From assembly GCA_027858915.1 (NCBI GenBank), contig JAQIBT010000111.1, positions 1-64,000 of the forward strand: DNA of 64,000 nucleotides, read 5' to 3'. The stretch is from Salinisphaera sp. GTDB lineage: Bacteria; Pseudomonadota; Gammaproteobacteria; Nevskiales; Salinisphaeraceae. The notes under the pieces are model-generated. The model saw only the letters and a list, made by a program, of their open reading frames with translations. It had not been told where the DNA came from and made no database searches. Made by a program: the position numbers and the translations under genes. This document shows positions 1-8,521 of the stretch, in pieces; the first letter of the stretch is position 1, and every line of letters starts with the position of its first letter.

Positions 1-731
1 GCCGGCACGACATACCAGGGCGCATGATCGGTGCTGGTGGCGGTCAGGCACTGGCCATAGGCCTGCATGTACTGCGGCCAGAACTTGCGTTCCTCCATAT
101 CCGCGCTGCTGAATTTCCAGTTCTTTTCCGGATCATCGATGCGCGCGAGAAAACGCTCGCGCTGCTCCTCCGGCGATAGATGCAGGAAGAACTTGATGAT
201 GCGGGTGCCGTTGGCGTGCAGATGCCGCTCCAGGTTGCGGATCGAACGGTAGCGATGCTTCCAGAGCGTGGCCGCGTGGCGCGGCGTTTCCGGCAGGCCT
301 TCACCCAGCAGGACCTCTGGATGCACGCGCACAATCAATACGTCCTCGTAGTAGGAGCGATTGAAGATGCCGATTCGACCACGCTCGGGCAGATCGCGAC
401 TGCAGCGCCAGAGAAAATCGTGCTGTAGCTCGGTAGCACTCGGATGCTTGTAGCTGAAGACCTGGCAGCCCTGCGGATTGACCCCGGACATCACATGCCG
501 GATCGCCCCGTCCTTGCCGGCCGCATCCATGGCCTGGAATATCAGCAGCACGGCATGCCGGTTCGATGCATACAGCAGCTGCTGCTGGGCGCTCAGCTCG
601 GCCACGTTCTCCTGGAGGCGTGCGCGGTATTTCTTCTGCGAGCCATAGACCGGCTTGACCTGCGTCGGCCACTGATCGAGATCGATCGTTGCCCCCTCGG
701 GAACGCGAAAATCGCCGGGATCAATATTCAT
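1..731 (-). CDS. ppk2: Polyphosphate kinase 2 family protein (3' end outside window)
   Basis: The ATG is at 731 and about 243 codons are visible before the frame leaves the window. PPK2 enzymes transfer phosphate between polyphosphate and nucleotides. The translation has the family's P-loop-like [17 protein letters not shown] near residue 55 and continues with [32 protein letters not shown], the lid-like [21 protein letters not shown] and [13 protein letters not shown], all typical of single-domain PPK2. A GAGG lies about 9 bases upstream of the ATG. The substrate class (ADP, AMP or GDP) cannot be read from this part. It would fit the phosphate-energy theme of the window, but no operon partner is visible because upstream DNA is a 1.3 kb gene-poor stretch. 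Confidence 0.93.
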   Translation of the reverse strand, partial: MNIDPGDFRVPEGATIDLDQWPTQVKPVYGSQKKYRARLQENVAELSAQQQLLYASNRHAVLLIFQAMDAAGKDGAIRHVMSGVNPQGCQVFSYKHPSATELQHDFLWRCSRDLPERGRIGIFNRSYYEDVLIVRVHPEVLLGEGLPETPRHAATLWKHRYRSIRNLERHLHANGTRIIKFFLHLSPEEQRERFLARIDDPEKNWKFSSADMEERKFWPQYMQAYGQCLTATSTDHAPWYVVP

Positions 732-1106
732 TGTGGCCGCCTCGACCGCCTGTGTTGCCGCCCTTCGAGTATCGACGCTTGCCTGTCGGCAAGCCGGCCG
801 TTCGTGCGGATTGCTGGATGAGATTCAAGACCCAGAGTACGGCTGCCATGGATCGTGGCCGACGTCTTCCAAGCATCACCGCAAGCGACAGTGATCTCTC
901 CTAGTGAAGCTAGAGGCCGCCACCGAATGTGTCTGTACGCCATCGCACGTAACGACTGCAACCTGCGTCATTTCCGACGCGCTGACAGCCTCAGGTCAGC
1001 TTGACTTGCGGCGCGCGCCCGTGCTTCGATTAAATTGCACGCGGGACTCGGTGAGACCAGCGCACGGATCTGGTTCTCTGCCGTTACAGTAAAACCAGTC
1101 ATTGGC

Positions 1107-1238
1107 ATGTCAGAAACACATCATCTCACGGTGCTCAAACGGCCCCGACTCGAGCAGTTGAGCTGCGAATGCTATGCGGTGGTCAAGAAGGAAACCGACC
1201 GTCTGCTGCCCTACCTGCCGCCGACGCTACGACGCTAG
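1107..1238 (+). pseudogene. Remnant of a Crp/Fnr-type regulator, C-terminal end only
   Basis: The reading frame gives HLTVLKRPRLEQLSCECYA followed by VVKKETDRLLPYL and a stop. This matches the last 35 or so residues of the intact regulator at 15244-15963 (HITVLDREGLEKRTCECYA, VVKKEYDRLLPDL). Nothing upstream encodes the sensor domain or the helix-turn-helix, so the fragment cannot function as a regulator. It shows that a third copy of this gene family once lay here. The 14-bp palindrome that accompanies the intact paralogues lies 67 bases downstream. Confidence 0.75.
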
Positions 1239-1305
1239 ATCGGCAACACGCCCGGGCGATCCGGGCTCGGCACAACGCGGTGGAATATCCTGCGCGCTGG
1301 CATGT

Positions 1306-1319
1306 GTGCGCTAGCGCAC
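1306..1319. promoter_or_regulatory. Perfect 14-bp palindrome GTGCGCTAGCGCAC, putative operator
   Basis: This is the best copy of a palindrome found six times in intergenic DNA of this window (also 14163, 15223, 23415, 31123 and 57580). It touches the -35 element of the promoter-like pair that would drive the RNA at about 1354-1469. A dimeric regulator is expected for such symmetry. The Crp-like proteins encoded at 14.4-16 kb are the obvious candidates, by inference only. Confidence 0.5.
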
Positions 1320-1347
1320 TGAACAGCCGGCACAGGGCGCGCATAAT
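1319..1347 (+). promoter_or_regulatory. Sigma70-like promoter for the candidate small RNA
   Basis: CTGAAC (1319-1324) and CATAAT (1342-1347) are separated by exactly 17 bases. The -10 matches TATAAT at five of six positions; the -35 matches at three of six. A start near 1353-1355 would begin the RNA right at its closing stem. Confidence 0.45.
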
Positions 1348-1353
1348 GCCATG

Positions 1354-1469
1354 ACACTGGATTCGCGGTACCTCCCCCTCCAGCAACAGCCGCCTCGTTC
1401 CCCGAGGCCATTGCTCAGCGCGGATCCAGTCTTTACCCGTTGGCGCCCCCTCGCCAACGGGTCGTTTTG
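1354..1469 (+). ncRNA. Candidate structured small RNA, about 115 nt
   Basis: A 12-bp closing stem pairs ACTGGATTCGCG (1356-1367) with CGCGGATCCAGT (1419-1430), with one G-T wobble. Inside it, AGCAA (1382-1386) can pair with TTGCT (1411-1415) and GCCTCG (1392-1397) with CGAGGC (1403-1408). The single-stranded left part contains CCTCCCCCTCC (1371-1381), which could base-pair with Shine-Dalgarno sequences. A strong terminator hairpin follows at 1436-1469, and a promoter with 17-bp spacing and a palindromic operator precede it. I recognise no known RNA family. The alternative is chance structure in GC-rich DNA, but promoter, closed fold and terminator in register make that less likely. Confidence 0.5.
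1436..1469 (+). terminator. Rho-independent terminator
   Basis: CCCGTTGGCG (1436-1445) and CGCCAACGGG (1452-1461) form a perfect 10-bp stem around a 6-base loop, followed by TCGTTTTG. No protein gene ends just upstream, so it most likely ends the small transcript. Confidence 0.75.
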
Positions 1470-1799
1470 TACGACGTCGGCAACACCAGCGTCCTTGCCA
1501 CAGCGACGCCTGAGCACGCTACAAACAAGGTCGTCGTGTCGGCTCGTTTCGGCAACGATGGATTCGCATGACCCGTCCAACTGAAGCTCTACCCGCCGGA
1601 GGCAGGCTTCGGGCCTTGAATCACCGCTGCAGGCCGGCCACGGAGCCGCGCCTCTGTGCGCTGCTGAACATACGTCGGTGTCTGAATACGTCAATCTGGT
1701 GATGAACCGTCGTTACGCTGCCGGCAAAACGCGTCAACCCATCAGGTGATCTGTATTCATTGGCCGTGTTTATGCCGGTTCGGCGCTGGAGAGAGATCA

Positions 1800-1860
1800 T
1801 GCTGCACAGCCTGAAGAACCTGAAGGATTGCGCGATCCGCGCAATCGATCTGACGCGGCG
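1800..1860 (+). pseudogene. Possible PRC-barrel gene start, decayed
   Basis: After a GAGAGAG sequence the frame reads MLHSLKNLKDCAIRAIDL, which resembles the usual start of PRC-barrel proteins (M-L-x-S-L-K-x-L-x-G-Y-A-I-x-A-x-D-G). After about 20 codons the similarity is lost and no barrel domain follows. If correct it is a truncated remnant; the match is short and could be coincidental. Confidence 0.3.
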
Positions 1861-2058
1861 GGCGAACAACGCGCCGTGCTTCGATGGAGAGAGACCATGG
1901 CGCCTGACGCAGTTAAAACCCCCGATCATTCCGGATCGCCACGGTCTTGTAACCCGACACCCGCAGATCGGCGTGCTGATGCCTCGCCCCAGCGCGTGAT
2001 GGCCGCAGTACACGAACGCGCTTATCGACATTCGCCGGTGACCTAGCCAGGTCTTGCA

Positions 2059-5043
2059 ATGTCCATTTTCCGTGGCATACGGCTCGCTCTGATCAGCTTT
2101 GGGATACTGTGCCTCGTGATCACCGCGGCGCTGGTGATCGCCCCGTCCTTCATCGTGCGTTATCTGCTGATTGATTATCTGCACGAGGCCGGGGTGACCG
2201 CAGATATCGGCCACGTCGACGCTGACATTTTCACCGGTACGGTAGTCACCGACAATGCCCACGGCAAGACAGGCGCCGGCGAGGTTTTCGATATCGGCCA
2301 CGCCGCACTCGATCTACGCTATGCGCCGCTGCTGCATAAACACATCAGCCTGAGTCGGCTTACGCTCGCCGATGCCCGCCTGGACGTGCGTCGCAGCGCC
2401 GACAATACACTCAAAGTGGGCGGGATCACGGTGATATCGGCGAAACCCCGGCAGAGCGCCCCGCTGCAATGGGGCCTCGGGCTCAAGCATCTGGCAATTG
2501 ACCGCGTTGTCATTCATTACCGCCAAGCCGCACAGAGCAGCCAGCCTGCGATTAGCCGCATGCTGAAGATCCACAGCGCCCGCATTCGCCACGTGGCCAC
2601 GTGGCAGCCCGATGCCAACGTACCGTTCAACGCGCATCTGAGCGTCGGTGACAGTCAACTGCGGTTATCTGGCCACGCGCGCCCGTTCGGAGCCACCCAA
2701 ACGGCCCGCTTCAAGCTGGCCACAAAAGACTTCGCGCTCAGTCTGCTGGCGCCGTTCACGCACGTCGGCGGGTTGAACAAGCTCGCCGGCACACTCAATG
2801 GACAACAACAGATCGATGTTGAATACGATCCGCACGAAGCGCTGACCACAACCGTTGACGGCACAGCGCACTGGACCGGAGCCGCGCTTGCCAGCCACAG
2901 CGGCTCGCGTATCGCCAGCCGGGCCATCGACTGGCAAGGCAAGCTCAAAGCCACCCTGTTTCGGGCTAACGGCCAACCGGGCCGGCTCGATACGACATCA
3001 ACCCTCGACGCCCAGGGTGTGAACATAACCCAGCCGAATACGTTGACGTTGAAACAGACCGCAATTCACTGGAAAGGCAGCGCCACGGCCACGCTGGCCG
3101 GCGCATCCACCACCGCGTCGACCCGAGGCCTGCTGGCGACCACCGGCACCCATCTGGAAGCGCCGGGCCGTCTGGATTTCAGCACTGCTCACGACAGCCT
3201 GCAGGGCCTGATTCAGATTGGCCTCACGGCGAAGGCTACCCATATCAAAACCAACGGCACCTTCAAGGCCAGGCATTTGGCGTTCTCGGTGCCCAAGCGC
3301 ATGGCGTTCAGCGGTGATCGGGTGACGTATCACGGTGCGGCCGATACCGCGCTCGAGAACAAGCAGACGCAGATCGATACCCACGGCAAGATGGGGCTCG
3401 ACGGTTTGTCTTTCGCCGTGCCCGGCACCGGCCGCATGAGCGCGCGCCACGTCGACTGGAACGGACACACGAAAATACGCAGCGCGAAACTGTTCGGGCG
3501 CCGCGCCGCCGGCCGGCTGGCCGCGACCGGCATCAAGCTGTACCTGACAGGCCGGCCATTGGCGGTTTCCGCCGATCGCTTTGCCTTCAAAGGCGAGTAC
3601 GGTAAGCAGCCCGATGCCGGCGGGCACGCGCTCAAGCTGACCGTCAACGGCGATTTCAACAGCCACAAGCTGGCGATAACCGACACCCACATCCACGCAC
3701 CGTGGTTCACCGCCCTCCAGACCCACGGCGCCAAGCTTGCCGTCAACGGCCTCGATTCGATCACGCTATCCGCGCTCGAGTGCAGCGGCATACGGATTTT
3801 CGGCGATACCGACACCGATTCGTCGGTGATCCAGGCCGTTGGCCTGACCGCCCGGCAGTTTCAGTTCCAGAACCTGGCTCACTATCACGTCGCCAGTCTC
3901 GGCGTCAGCAGCGCCATTATCCATACCCGTCGCGATCCCGGTGGCCTGGGCGTGTTGAGCGAATTCTTCCCCGGTTCCAAGTCCAAGCAGACTGCCGGCG
4001 CGAACAGTCACAGCACCGGTTCGACCTATGCGATCGACCATCTGCATCTGTCCGGCCCGGCCTTGACGTTCGTCGATACCGCCGTCACCCCAGCGGTGCG
4101 CATCCGCGGCTCGAATCTGGATTTCACGCTGAACAATGTGGATACCGCCAAACCAGGGCACAACGCCAGCTACCGATTGGCGATGGATATCGGCGCCTAC
4201 GGTCATCTCGACAGCCGCGGCACGATCGCGCCGATGGCGCCCGGCGGCGTCGACCTGACTCTGTCCGCCTACCTGCGTTCGCTGGCGATGGCCCCGTTTT
4301 CGGGCTATCTCAACGCCGCGATGGGCCGCGGGATCGCCAGCGGCGCGGCCGACGGTACCCTGCGGATGACCAGCCAACGCGGCCAGTTGGGCGGACAGAT
4401 CAGTACCACATTGGGCAACTTCAGACTGGCCAACGGCTCGGACACGCAAACCGATGTTGCGCTGGGTCTTTCACTCGATACGGCGCTCGCGCTGGTCCGC
4501 GGCCGGAACGACCAGCTTGATTTCAAGACCTCTATTAGCGGCGACCTCGCCGACCCCGGCTTCTCGATCCGGCATCTAATCCGCGAGGCCGTACTCTCCG
4601 GCATTCGCACTGCCCTCCTGAGCAATTATTCGCCGTTGGGCCTGCTCAACAGGGCCAAGAACGCGATATCGGACCTGGGCCATTCGCTGGGGTCGCGGCC
4701 AGCCGTTTTTGTCGTCGGCAAGCACTCTATCCGCGCCGAGGATCGGGACTATCTCGGGCGGCTGGCGCATAGCCTGCTGGGTAATCCCCGATTGATCCTG
4801 ACCATTCAGAGCCATGCCGTGCCCGGTGACGCGGATGCCCTGTCGCCGTGGCAGCGTGCGGCCGCCGGTCGTGACAACAATCGAACCCCACTGGAAAGAC
4901 TGGCGCAGCGGCGCGCACAGGCGGTGCGCGACTATCTCTCCGCGCGTAAAGTCAGCCCCAATCGCATAAAAATTGCCGCCCCGACGATCAATTCGGACAA
5001 AAACGCCAAGCCGGAAGTCACGTTCTCGATTAGCGGGCAATAA
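2059..5043 (+). CDS. AsmA-like DUF748 family envelope protein
   Basis: A 994-residue protein with one N-terminal membrane anchor (about residues 8-30, rich in L, I and V) followed by a long region of beta-rich, Thr/Ser/Gly-rich repeats. The region begins with a segment resembling DUF748/AsmA proteins (YLHEAGVTADIGHVDADIFT). About 130 C-terminal residues look OmpA-like: LAQRRAQAVRDYLSARKVS and NRIKIAAPTINSDKNAKPEV. Family members sit in the inner membrane and reach into the periplasm, and the AsmA clan is linked to lipid transport between membranes. The exact role here is unknown. ATG at 2059 with a weak CAGG upstream. It is a monocistron: the next gene starts 186 bases later with its own upstream DNA. 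Confidence 0.8.
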   Translation: MSIFRGIRLALISFGILCLVITAALVIAPSFIVRYLLIDYLHEAGVTADIGHVDADIFTGTVVTDNAHGKTGAGEVFDIGHAALDLRYAPLLHKHISLSRLTLADARLDVRRSADNTLKVGGITVISAKPRQSAPLQWGLGLKHLAIDRVVIHYRQAAQSSQPAISRMLKIHSARIRHVATWQPDANVPFNAHLSVGDSQLRLSGHARPFGATQTARFKLATKDFALSLLAPFTHVGGLNKLAGTLNGQQQIDVEYDPHEALTTTVDGTAHWTGAALASHSGSRIASRAIDWQGKLKATLFRANGQPGRLDTTSTLDAQGVNITQPNTLTLKQTAIHWKGSATATLAGASTTASTRGLLATTGTHLEAPGRLDFSTAHDSLQGLIQIGLTAKATHIKTNGTFKARHLAFSVPKRMAFSGDRVTYHGAADTALENKQTQIDTHGKMGLDGLSFAVPGTGRMSARHVDWNGHTKIRSAKLFGRRAAGRLAATGIKLYLTGRPLAVSADRFAFKGEYGKQPDAGGHALKLTVNGDFNSHKLAITDTHIHAPWFTALQTHGAKLAVNGLDSITLSALECSGIRIFGDTDTDSSVIQAVGLTARQFQFQNLAHYHVASLGVSSAIIHTRRDPGGLGVLSEFFPGSKSKQTAGANSHSTGSTYAIDHLHLSGPALTFVDTAVTPAVRIRGSNLDFTLNNVDTAKPGHNASYRLAMDIGAYGHLDSRGTIAPMAPGGVDLTLSAYLRSLAMAPFSGYLNAAMGRGIASGAADGTLRMTSQRGQLGGQISTTLGNFRLANGSDTQTDVALGLSLDTALALVRGRNDQLDFKTSISGDLADPGFSIRHLIREAVLSGIRTALLSNYSPLGLLNRAKNAISDLGHSLGSRPAVFVVGKHSIRAEDRDYLGRLAHSLLGNPRLILTIQSHAVPGDADALSPWQRAAAGRDNNRTPLERLAQRRAQAVRDYLSARKVSPNRIKIAAPTINSDKNAKPEVTFSISGQ

Positions 5044-5228
5044 GAGCAATGCGCGGCGCCTGCTGGTCCTGTTCACCTGCCGTGGCCAACGGTCGCTCGG
5101 CCGCGAGGCGGTCCAGGAAATCGCTCACGTGAGTGCCGCGCCGACTTAAAACTCTGACACATTTAAGACAAGCAATATTAAGCCACGCGGGCCTATACTT
5201 ATGGTCCTTATCAAAGGCATTGGACCGG

Positions 5229-6155
5229 ATGGAACAAGATCGCGGCCGTGACGCAGACGCTCCTTGGCAAATACCGGTGCGCGGGTGGCTGGATATCCTG
5301 CGCCGGGCGTGGAAAGGCACGGTCGATAGAAATCTATCGCTCGTTGCAGGCGGGGTGACCTTTTACCTGCTGCTAGCGGTGTTTCCCGGCTTAGCGGCAC
5401 TTGTTTCGGTTTACGGTTTGGTCGCAAACCCGGCAGATGTGGCGAAGGTCGTCCAGTCCTTGTCGGGCATGCTTCCGTCATCGATTGTGGGCCTGGTCGA
5501 CAATGCACTGACCCAGCTGGCCTCCGCGTCGCGCCCGAGGCTAGGCCTTGGTGCCATCATTGGCATCGTGATCGCACTGTGGAGCAGCGTGCGCGGGATG
5601 GCCGGCATGATGGCGGCACTTAATATCGCCTACGATCAACCAGAACGACGGGGTTTCATCAGACTCAACGCAACCGCCGTGGTGCTGACCCTTGTAGTCG
5701 TCATCGGTGGCTTGATCACCTTTGCACTGGTCGCAGGCTTGCCCGTGGCACTCAACCGGGCCGGGATACATGGGCCGAGACGTTGGATCGGCCTGGCCGT
5801 CGAATGGCCGCTGCTGATCGTGTTCGTCATGGGAATGATGGCCCTGATCTACCGCTACGGCCCAGACCGGAGCGCGCAGCAATGGCAATGGGCCTCGCTG
5901 GGCGTGATCGTAGCCACCATCCTATGGGCCTTCGGATCGGTGCTGTTCAGCGCCTATATTTACTACTTCAACAGCTACAATCAGACTTACGGTTCTTTGG
6001 GCCTACCGTTGATTCTGCTGTCCTGGATGTGGCTGTCGGTGTTCGTCGTACTGTTCGGGGCGGAGATCAACGGAGAGATCCAGCGGCAGACCCATCAGAA
6101 TACGGAGGCTCACCCAGGGTCATCGAGCTCCCAACAGGAAGACGAGTCTGCGTGA
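5229..6155 (+). CDS. YihY/BrkB family inner membrane protein
   Basis: A 308-residue protein with about six hydrophobic segments. It contains the family's signature order: NLSLVAGGVTFYLLLAVFPG near residue 35, LWSSVRGMAGMMAALNIAYD near 125, LIYRYGPDR near 218 and YNQTYGSLGLPLILLSWMW near 258. The hydrophilic tail is Glu/Ser/Gln rich. An upstream in-frame start at 5133 would add 32 residues without similarity; the ATG at 5229 follows GGACCGG and places the first helix as in relatives. BrkB proteins were first linked to serum resistance, but their biochemical role is not settled. A TATACT sequence at 5192-5197 could be part of its promoter. Confidence 0.88.
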   Translation: MEQDRGRDADAPWQIPVRGWLDILRRAWKGTVDRNLSLVAGGVTFYLLLAVFPGLAALVSVYGLVANPADVAKVVQSLSGMLPSSIVGLVDNALTQLASASRPRLGLGAIIGIVIALWSSVRGMAGMMAALNIAYDQPERRGFIRLNATAVVLTLVVVIGGLITFALVAGLPVALNRAGIHGPRRWIGLAVEWPLLIVFVMGMMALIYRYGPDRSAQQWQWASLGVIVATILWAFGSVLFSAYIYYFNSYNQTYGSLGLPLILLSWMWLSVFVVLFGAEINGEIQRQTHQNTEAHPGSSSSQQEDESA

Positions 6156-6478
6156 ATGACCATAGATGAACCCGGCAGGCCCTACGTCGTTCTTTGGCCT
6201 CGGCGCTAGCGCCGGCCAGCAGACCGGCACGAGGGTGAGCCGTCAGGGCGGGCAGCGGCATCCGACGCGCCCGTTGCGCCCCGCTTGCTCAGGTGCGCGC
6301 ACGATGAACTGTGCTAAATCTTGTGTATACGGCGCCGGCACGAGCACAAGGCACGGCTGCGCGCCGGCAGGCGGCCGGGTGTTTCGGCGGGCCAATCAAC
6401 TACAAGCCGCGACCGTGGCCCGGCGCAATCGCAAACGCGGCGGGTGGACAACGCGCAACGCTTCTTCGGAGATGCATA
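6156..6478. other. Non-coding interval before the DUF1003 gene
   Basis: No gene is recognisable. A 12-bp perfect palindrome GGCGCTAGCGCC lies at about 6203-6214, shortly after the BrkB stop. It shares its core with the recurrent GTGCGCTAGCGCAC motif but not the outer bases, so I do not count it as a site. GGAG 8 bases before the ATG at 6479 is the only convincing signal near the right end. Confidence 0.5.
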
Positions 6479-6891
6479 ATGGCGCCCAATGCAGATAAAA
6501 CCCCAATCAGACTGGCTCGCGCGGCCCGCTGAGCCGGCATCCACTGCGTTTCCATCATCCCTACCGCCACCTGGCGGCGGTATTCGGCAGCGACTGGTTC
6601 GGCCAGAAAGCCGAAGCGTTCGCGCGCTATTTCGGTACGCCCCATTTCCTGATCACCCAGACACTCATCGTCGCGCTCTGGATCCTCGCCAACGGCGTGG
6701 GCTTTGCCCGCTTCGATCTGTATCCGTTCATTCTGCTCAACCTCGCCTTCAGCCTGCAGGCAGCCTATGCGGCGCCGCTGATCCTGCTGGCCCAGACCCG
6801 GCAGGCCGATCGTGACAAGGCCAACGCCGAAGCCGACGCCCGCCATCGTGAAGAACTGGCTGCGATCAGCGAGCACCGCCAGGACCTGTAA
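6479..6891 (+). pseudogene. DUF1003 membrane protein gene with an N-terminal frameshift
   Basis: An ATG at 6479 behind GGAG gives MAPNADKTPIRLARA and then hits a stop at 6530. The next frame, open from 6499, continues the protein: GPLSRHPLRFHHPYRHLAAV, then helices around LITQTLIVALWILANGVGF and FDLYPFILLNLAFSLQAA, and a charged tail ending at 6891. The paired helices with FDxYPFILLNL are diagnostic of DUF1003. A net loss of one base (or gain of two) between 6499 and 6529 would join the parts. No ATG exists in the second frame before 6697, so translation of the whole domain is unlikely unless the shift is a sequencing error. Function of the family is unknown. Confidence 0.75.
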
Positions 6892-6894
6892 GCG

Positions 6895-7078
6895 CTGTGC
6901 CCCGCCCTGTTCGAAGCCATGCTGGGCGAGACGGTCGGCTATTCCGAGGGCCTTTGGAGGCCTGGCACCAAGACGCTCAACCAGGCGAAATTCAACAACT
7001 ATGAATATGTCTGCCAAAAGCTTCGGCTGGAGCCCGGCATGACGGTTCTGGAGGTTTGGGGAAAGTGGTCACAGTCGG
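6895..7078 (+). pseudogene. Cyclopropane fatty acid synthase remnant
   Basis: The frame through 6901 gives LFEAMLGETVGYSEGLW, then TKTLNQAKFNNYEYVCQKL and LRLEPGMTVLEV. In CFA synthases this is the stretch just before and into the SAM-binding glycine loop. The loop itself is changed (expected V-G-C-G-W-G, here VWGKWS), and similarity ends there. Both the N-terminal domain and the catalytic remainder are missing. The fragment sits between a broken DUF1003 gene and a desaturase gene, so a membrane-lipid modification group once stood here. Confidence 0.7.
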
Positions 7079-7201
7079 CAAAGGTGGCGTCAATCCGCCG
7101 ATGTAGATAGGCGGCCCGATACAACGTGACGAGTGGCCCCTCTAGTAACATCTGGGTGGCGGAATGCCGAATCTGCTCAATGCGCCCGTACGATATGCGC
7201 A

Positions 7202-8185
7202 TCAGCCCAGCTCCATTACCCGCGCATAGATAAAGTCGAAGGAGAAGCTTTTGCTCCGGGTGCGTTTTTCCAGAATGTCGGCCAGCCGGTTCAGGCGCGC
7301 GGGCACGGCCATCAGCTGGTCCTGGGCTTTGCGGCCGGCGTCGTCGTCGGGGCTGAGCCGGCCGATTTTCCAAGCGTCCAGGCATTCGGCCACTACCTTG
7401 CGGTAGTGGCGTGGGCCATAGATCTCGGCGCGGCCGACCACTTCGGCCATTTCCATGTAGCCCGGGATGGTATGGCCGGGCATGGCCAGCCGCGGCACTA
7501 CCTTGAGGGCAGCCTGCAGCGCGCGCGTGCAGTCGATCTCGAGAATGCCGCGGAAGATATCGCGATAAAAGCGAAAATGCCGCGACTCGTCGTTTGCCAC
7601 CCGGGCCAGCAGTCGCTGGATGATCGGTTCGTGACGGCCCGCCACCCGCGCAGTGTTGGCATGCGCGGCTTGAGTGGCGCGCTCCTGCAAAGTGGTATAG
7701 GCCATTATCTGGTAGGGGTCGCCACTCGCTTCCGGGTCGAAGCCGGCCTCGATGTACTGGTATTGCAGCACCTCGAAGGCGCGCATGTCGAACAGGCGGG
7801 CGTCGCGCACGTAGTCATGCAAGGCGCAGCCGTGGCGGTCTTCCTCTGCGGTCCACATATAGTTCCAGCGCGACCAAGCGTTGTCGCTGCCCATGGTCAC
7901 GGCCAGCAGCCGGTGAAAATGCGGCAGGCCCTCCTCGGTTAGCAGGTTGAGCGCCAACGCAACGCGCACGGCATCGGGCATGCCGCGGGCGCGCTCCGGC
8001 AGCTCGGCCATATCGCGCGCCTGTTCATCGGTCATCTGTTCGTTGGCGGGCAGAAAATCGCCAGGGAACCACAGCCGGCGTTTCTCTTTATGCCGGGCCA
8101 TCAGTTGGTCGGCCAGCGGTTCCAGCGTAGCCATGGCTTCCGACTTGATCTTCAGGGAGCGAACATCGTTGGCGGACTTAGACAT
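7202..8185 (-). CDS. Acyl-ACP desaturase (ferritin-like di-iron family)
   Basis: A 327-residue soluble desaturase of the plant stearoyl-ACP/DesA type, which inserts a double bond into acyl chains bound to acyl carrier protein. The di-iron ligand motifs are visible: EEDRHG (residues about 120-125) and DESRHFRFY (about 202-210). The N-terminal half also shows SRWNYMWTAEE. I chose the ATG at 8185 (MSKSANDVRS); a TTG 30 bases further upstream would only add MKINELRPFP. An operator-like palindrome lies 45-69 bases upstream. The gene is separate from the H+-ATPase operon and reads in the same direction. It probably tunes membrane unsaturation; the electron donor is not encoded nearby. Confidence 0.9.
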   Translation of the reverse strand: MSKSANDVRSLKIKSEAMATLEPLADQLMARHKEKRRLWFPGDFLPANEQMTDEQARDMAELPERARGMPDAVRVALALNLLTEEGLPHFHRLLAVTMGSDNAWSRWNYMWTAEEDRHGCALHDYVRDARLFDMRAFEVLQYQYIEAGFDPEASGDPYQIMAYTTLQERATQAAHANTARVAGRHEPIIQRLLARVANDESRHFRFYRDIFRGILEIDCTRALQAALKVVPRLAMPGHTIPGYMEMAEVVGRAEIYGPRHYRKVVAECLDAWKIGRLSPDDDAGRKAQDQLMAVPARLNRLADILEKRTRSKSFSFDFIYARVMELG

Positions 8186-8229
8186 TGGGAATGGCCGTAA
8201 TTCGTTAATCTTCAATCAACGCGTTGTTT

Positions 8230-8254
8230 GTACTACTGTCCAACGACAGTGTAC
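8230..8254. promoter_or_regulatory. Operator-like palindrome upstream of the desaturase
   Basis: ACTGTC and GACAGT form a perfect 6-bp inverted repeat around CAAC, and both arms are flanked by GTAC (offset by one base). The spacing to the desaturase ATG (45-69 bases) suits a promoter-blocking site. TetR-family regulators of unsaturated fatty acid genes use palindromes of this kind; no such regulator is in the window. Confidence 0.4.
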
Positions 8255-8521
8255 CTTTTATGAAGCCGTAGACAAAGCATAACGCAATCGCATCCAAAAT
8301 TCGGCGAACACGATTCCAGCCGGGCGACTCGGGTTACGACCGAGTCGCACGAGAAGAGACTGAACAAGACGGCGCTTTCGCTCCACTGCCATGACAGCCG
8401 CTGCATCACTACTACGCGCCATTCCGCCATTCCGCCGTGGACAATGATGGGATCCCGGTTTTGACATCGGCACCCTTTACCGACGCCTCATCTCGGCGCC
8501 GTTGGGGCCGGCGGCGGCGCT
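8255..8521. other. Non-coding interval between desaturase and H+-ATPase genes
   Basis: No gene is recognisable on either strand. The interval lies upstream of the desaturase and downstream of the ATPase operon, and presumably holds the desaturase promoter. Confidence 0.4.

Larger units (their letters stand above)
732..2058. other. Gene-poor stretch with decayed genes and a candidate small RNA
   Basis: No intact protein gene is convincing here. The stretch holds a Crp-type C-terminal remnant (1107-1238), a perfect 14-bp palindrome (1306-1319), a promoter-like pair (1319-1347), a structured transcript candidate with a terminator (1354-1469) and a possible PRC-barrel gene start (about 1800-1860). 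The remaining open frames on either strand have no recognisable domain. Confidence 0.6.

Noticed and set aside
1621-2301. Reverse-strand frame of 226 codons overlapping the DUF748 gene start
   Set aside because: Overlaps an intact gene by 240 bases, no similarity to known proteins, unusual Arg/Cys/His content.
6203-6214. GGCGCTAGCGCC as a seventh copy of the recurrent palindrome
   Set aside because: Only the inner ten bases agree and the outer bases that define the motif differ.
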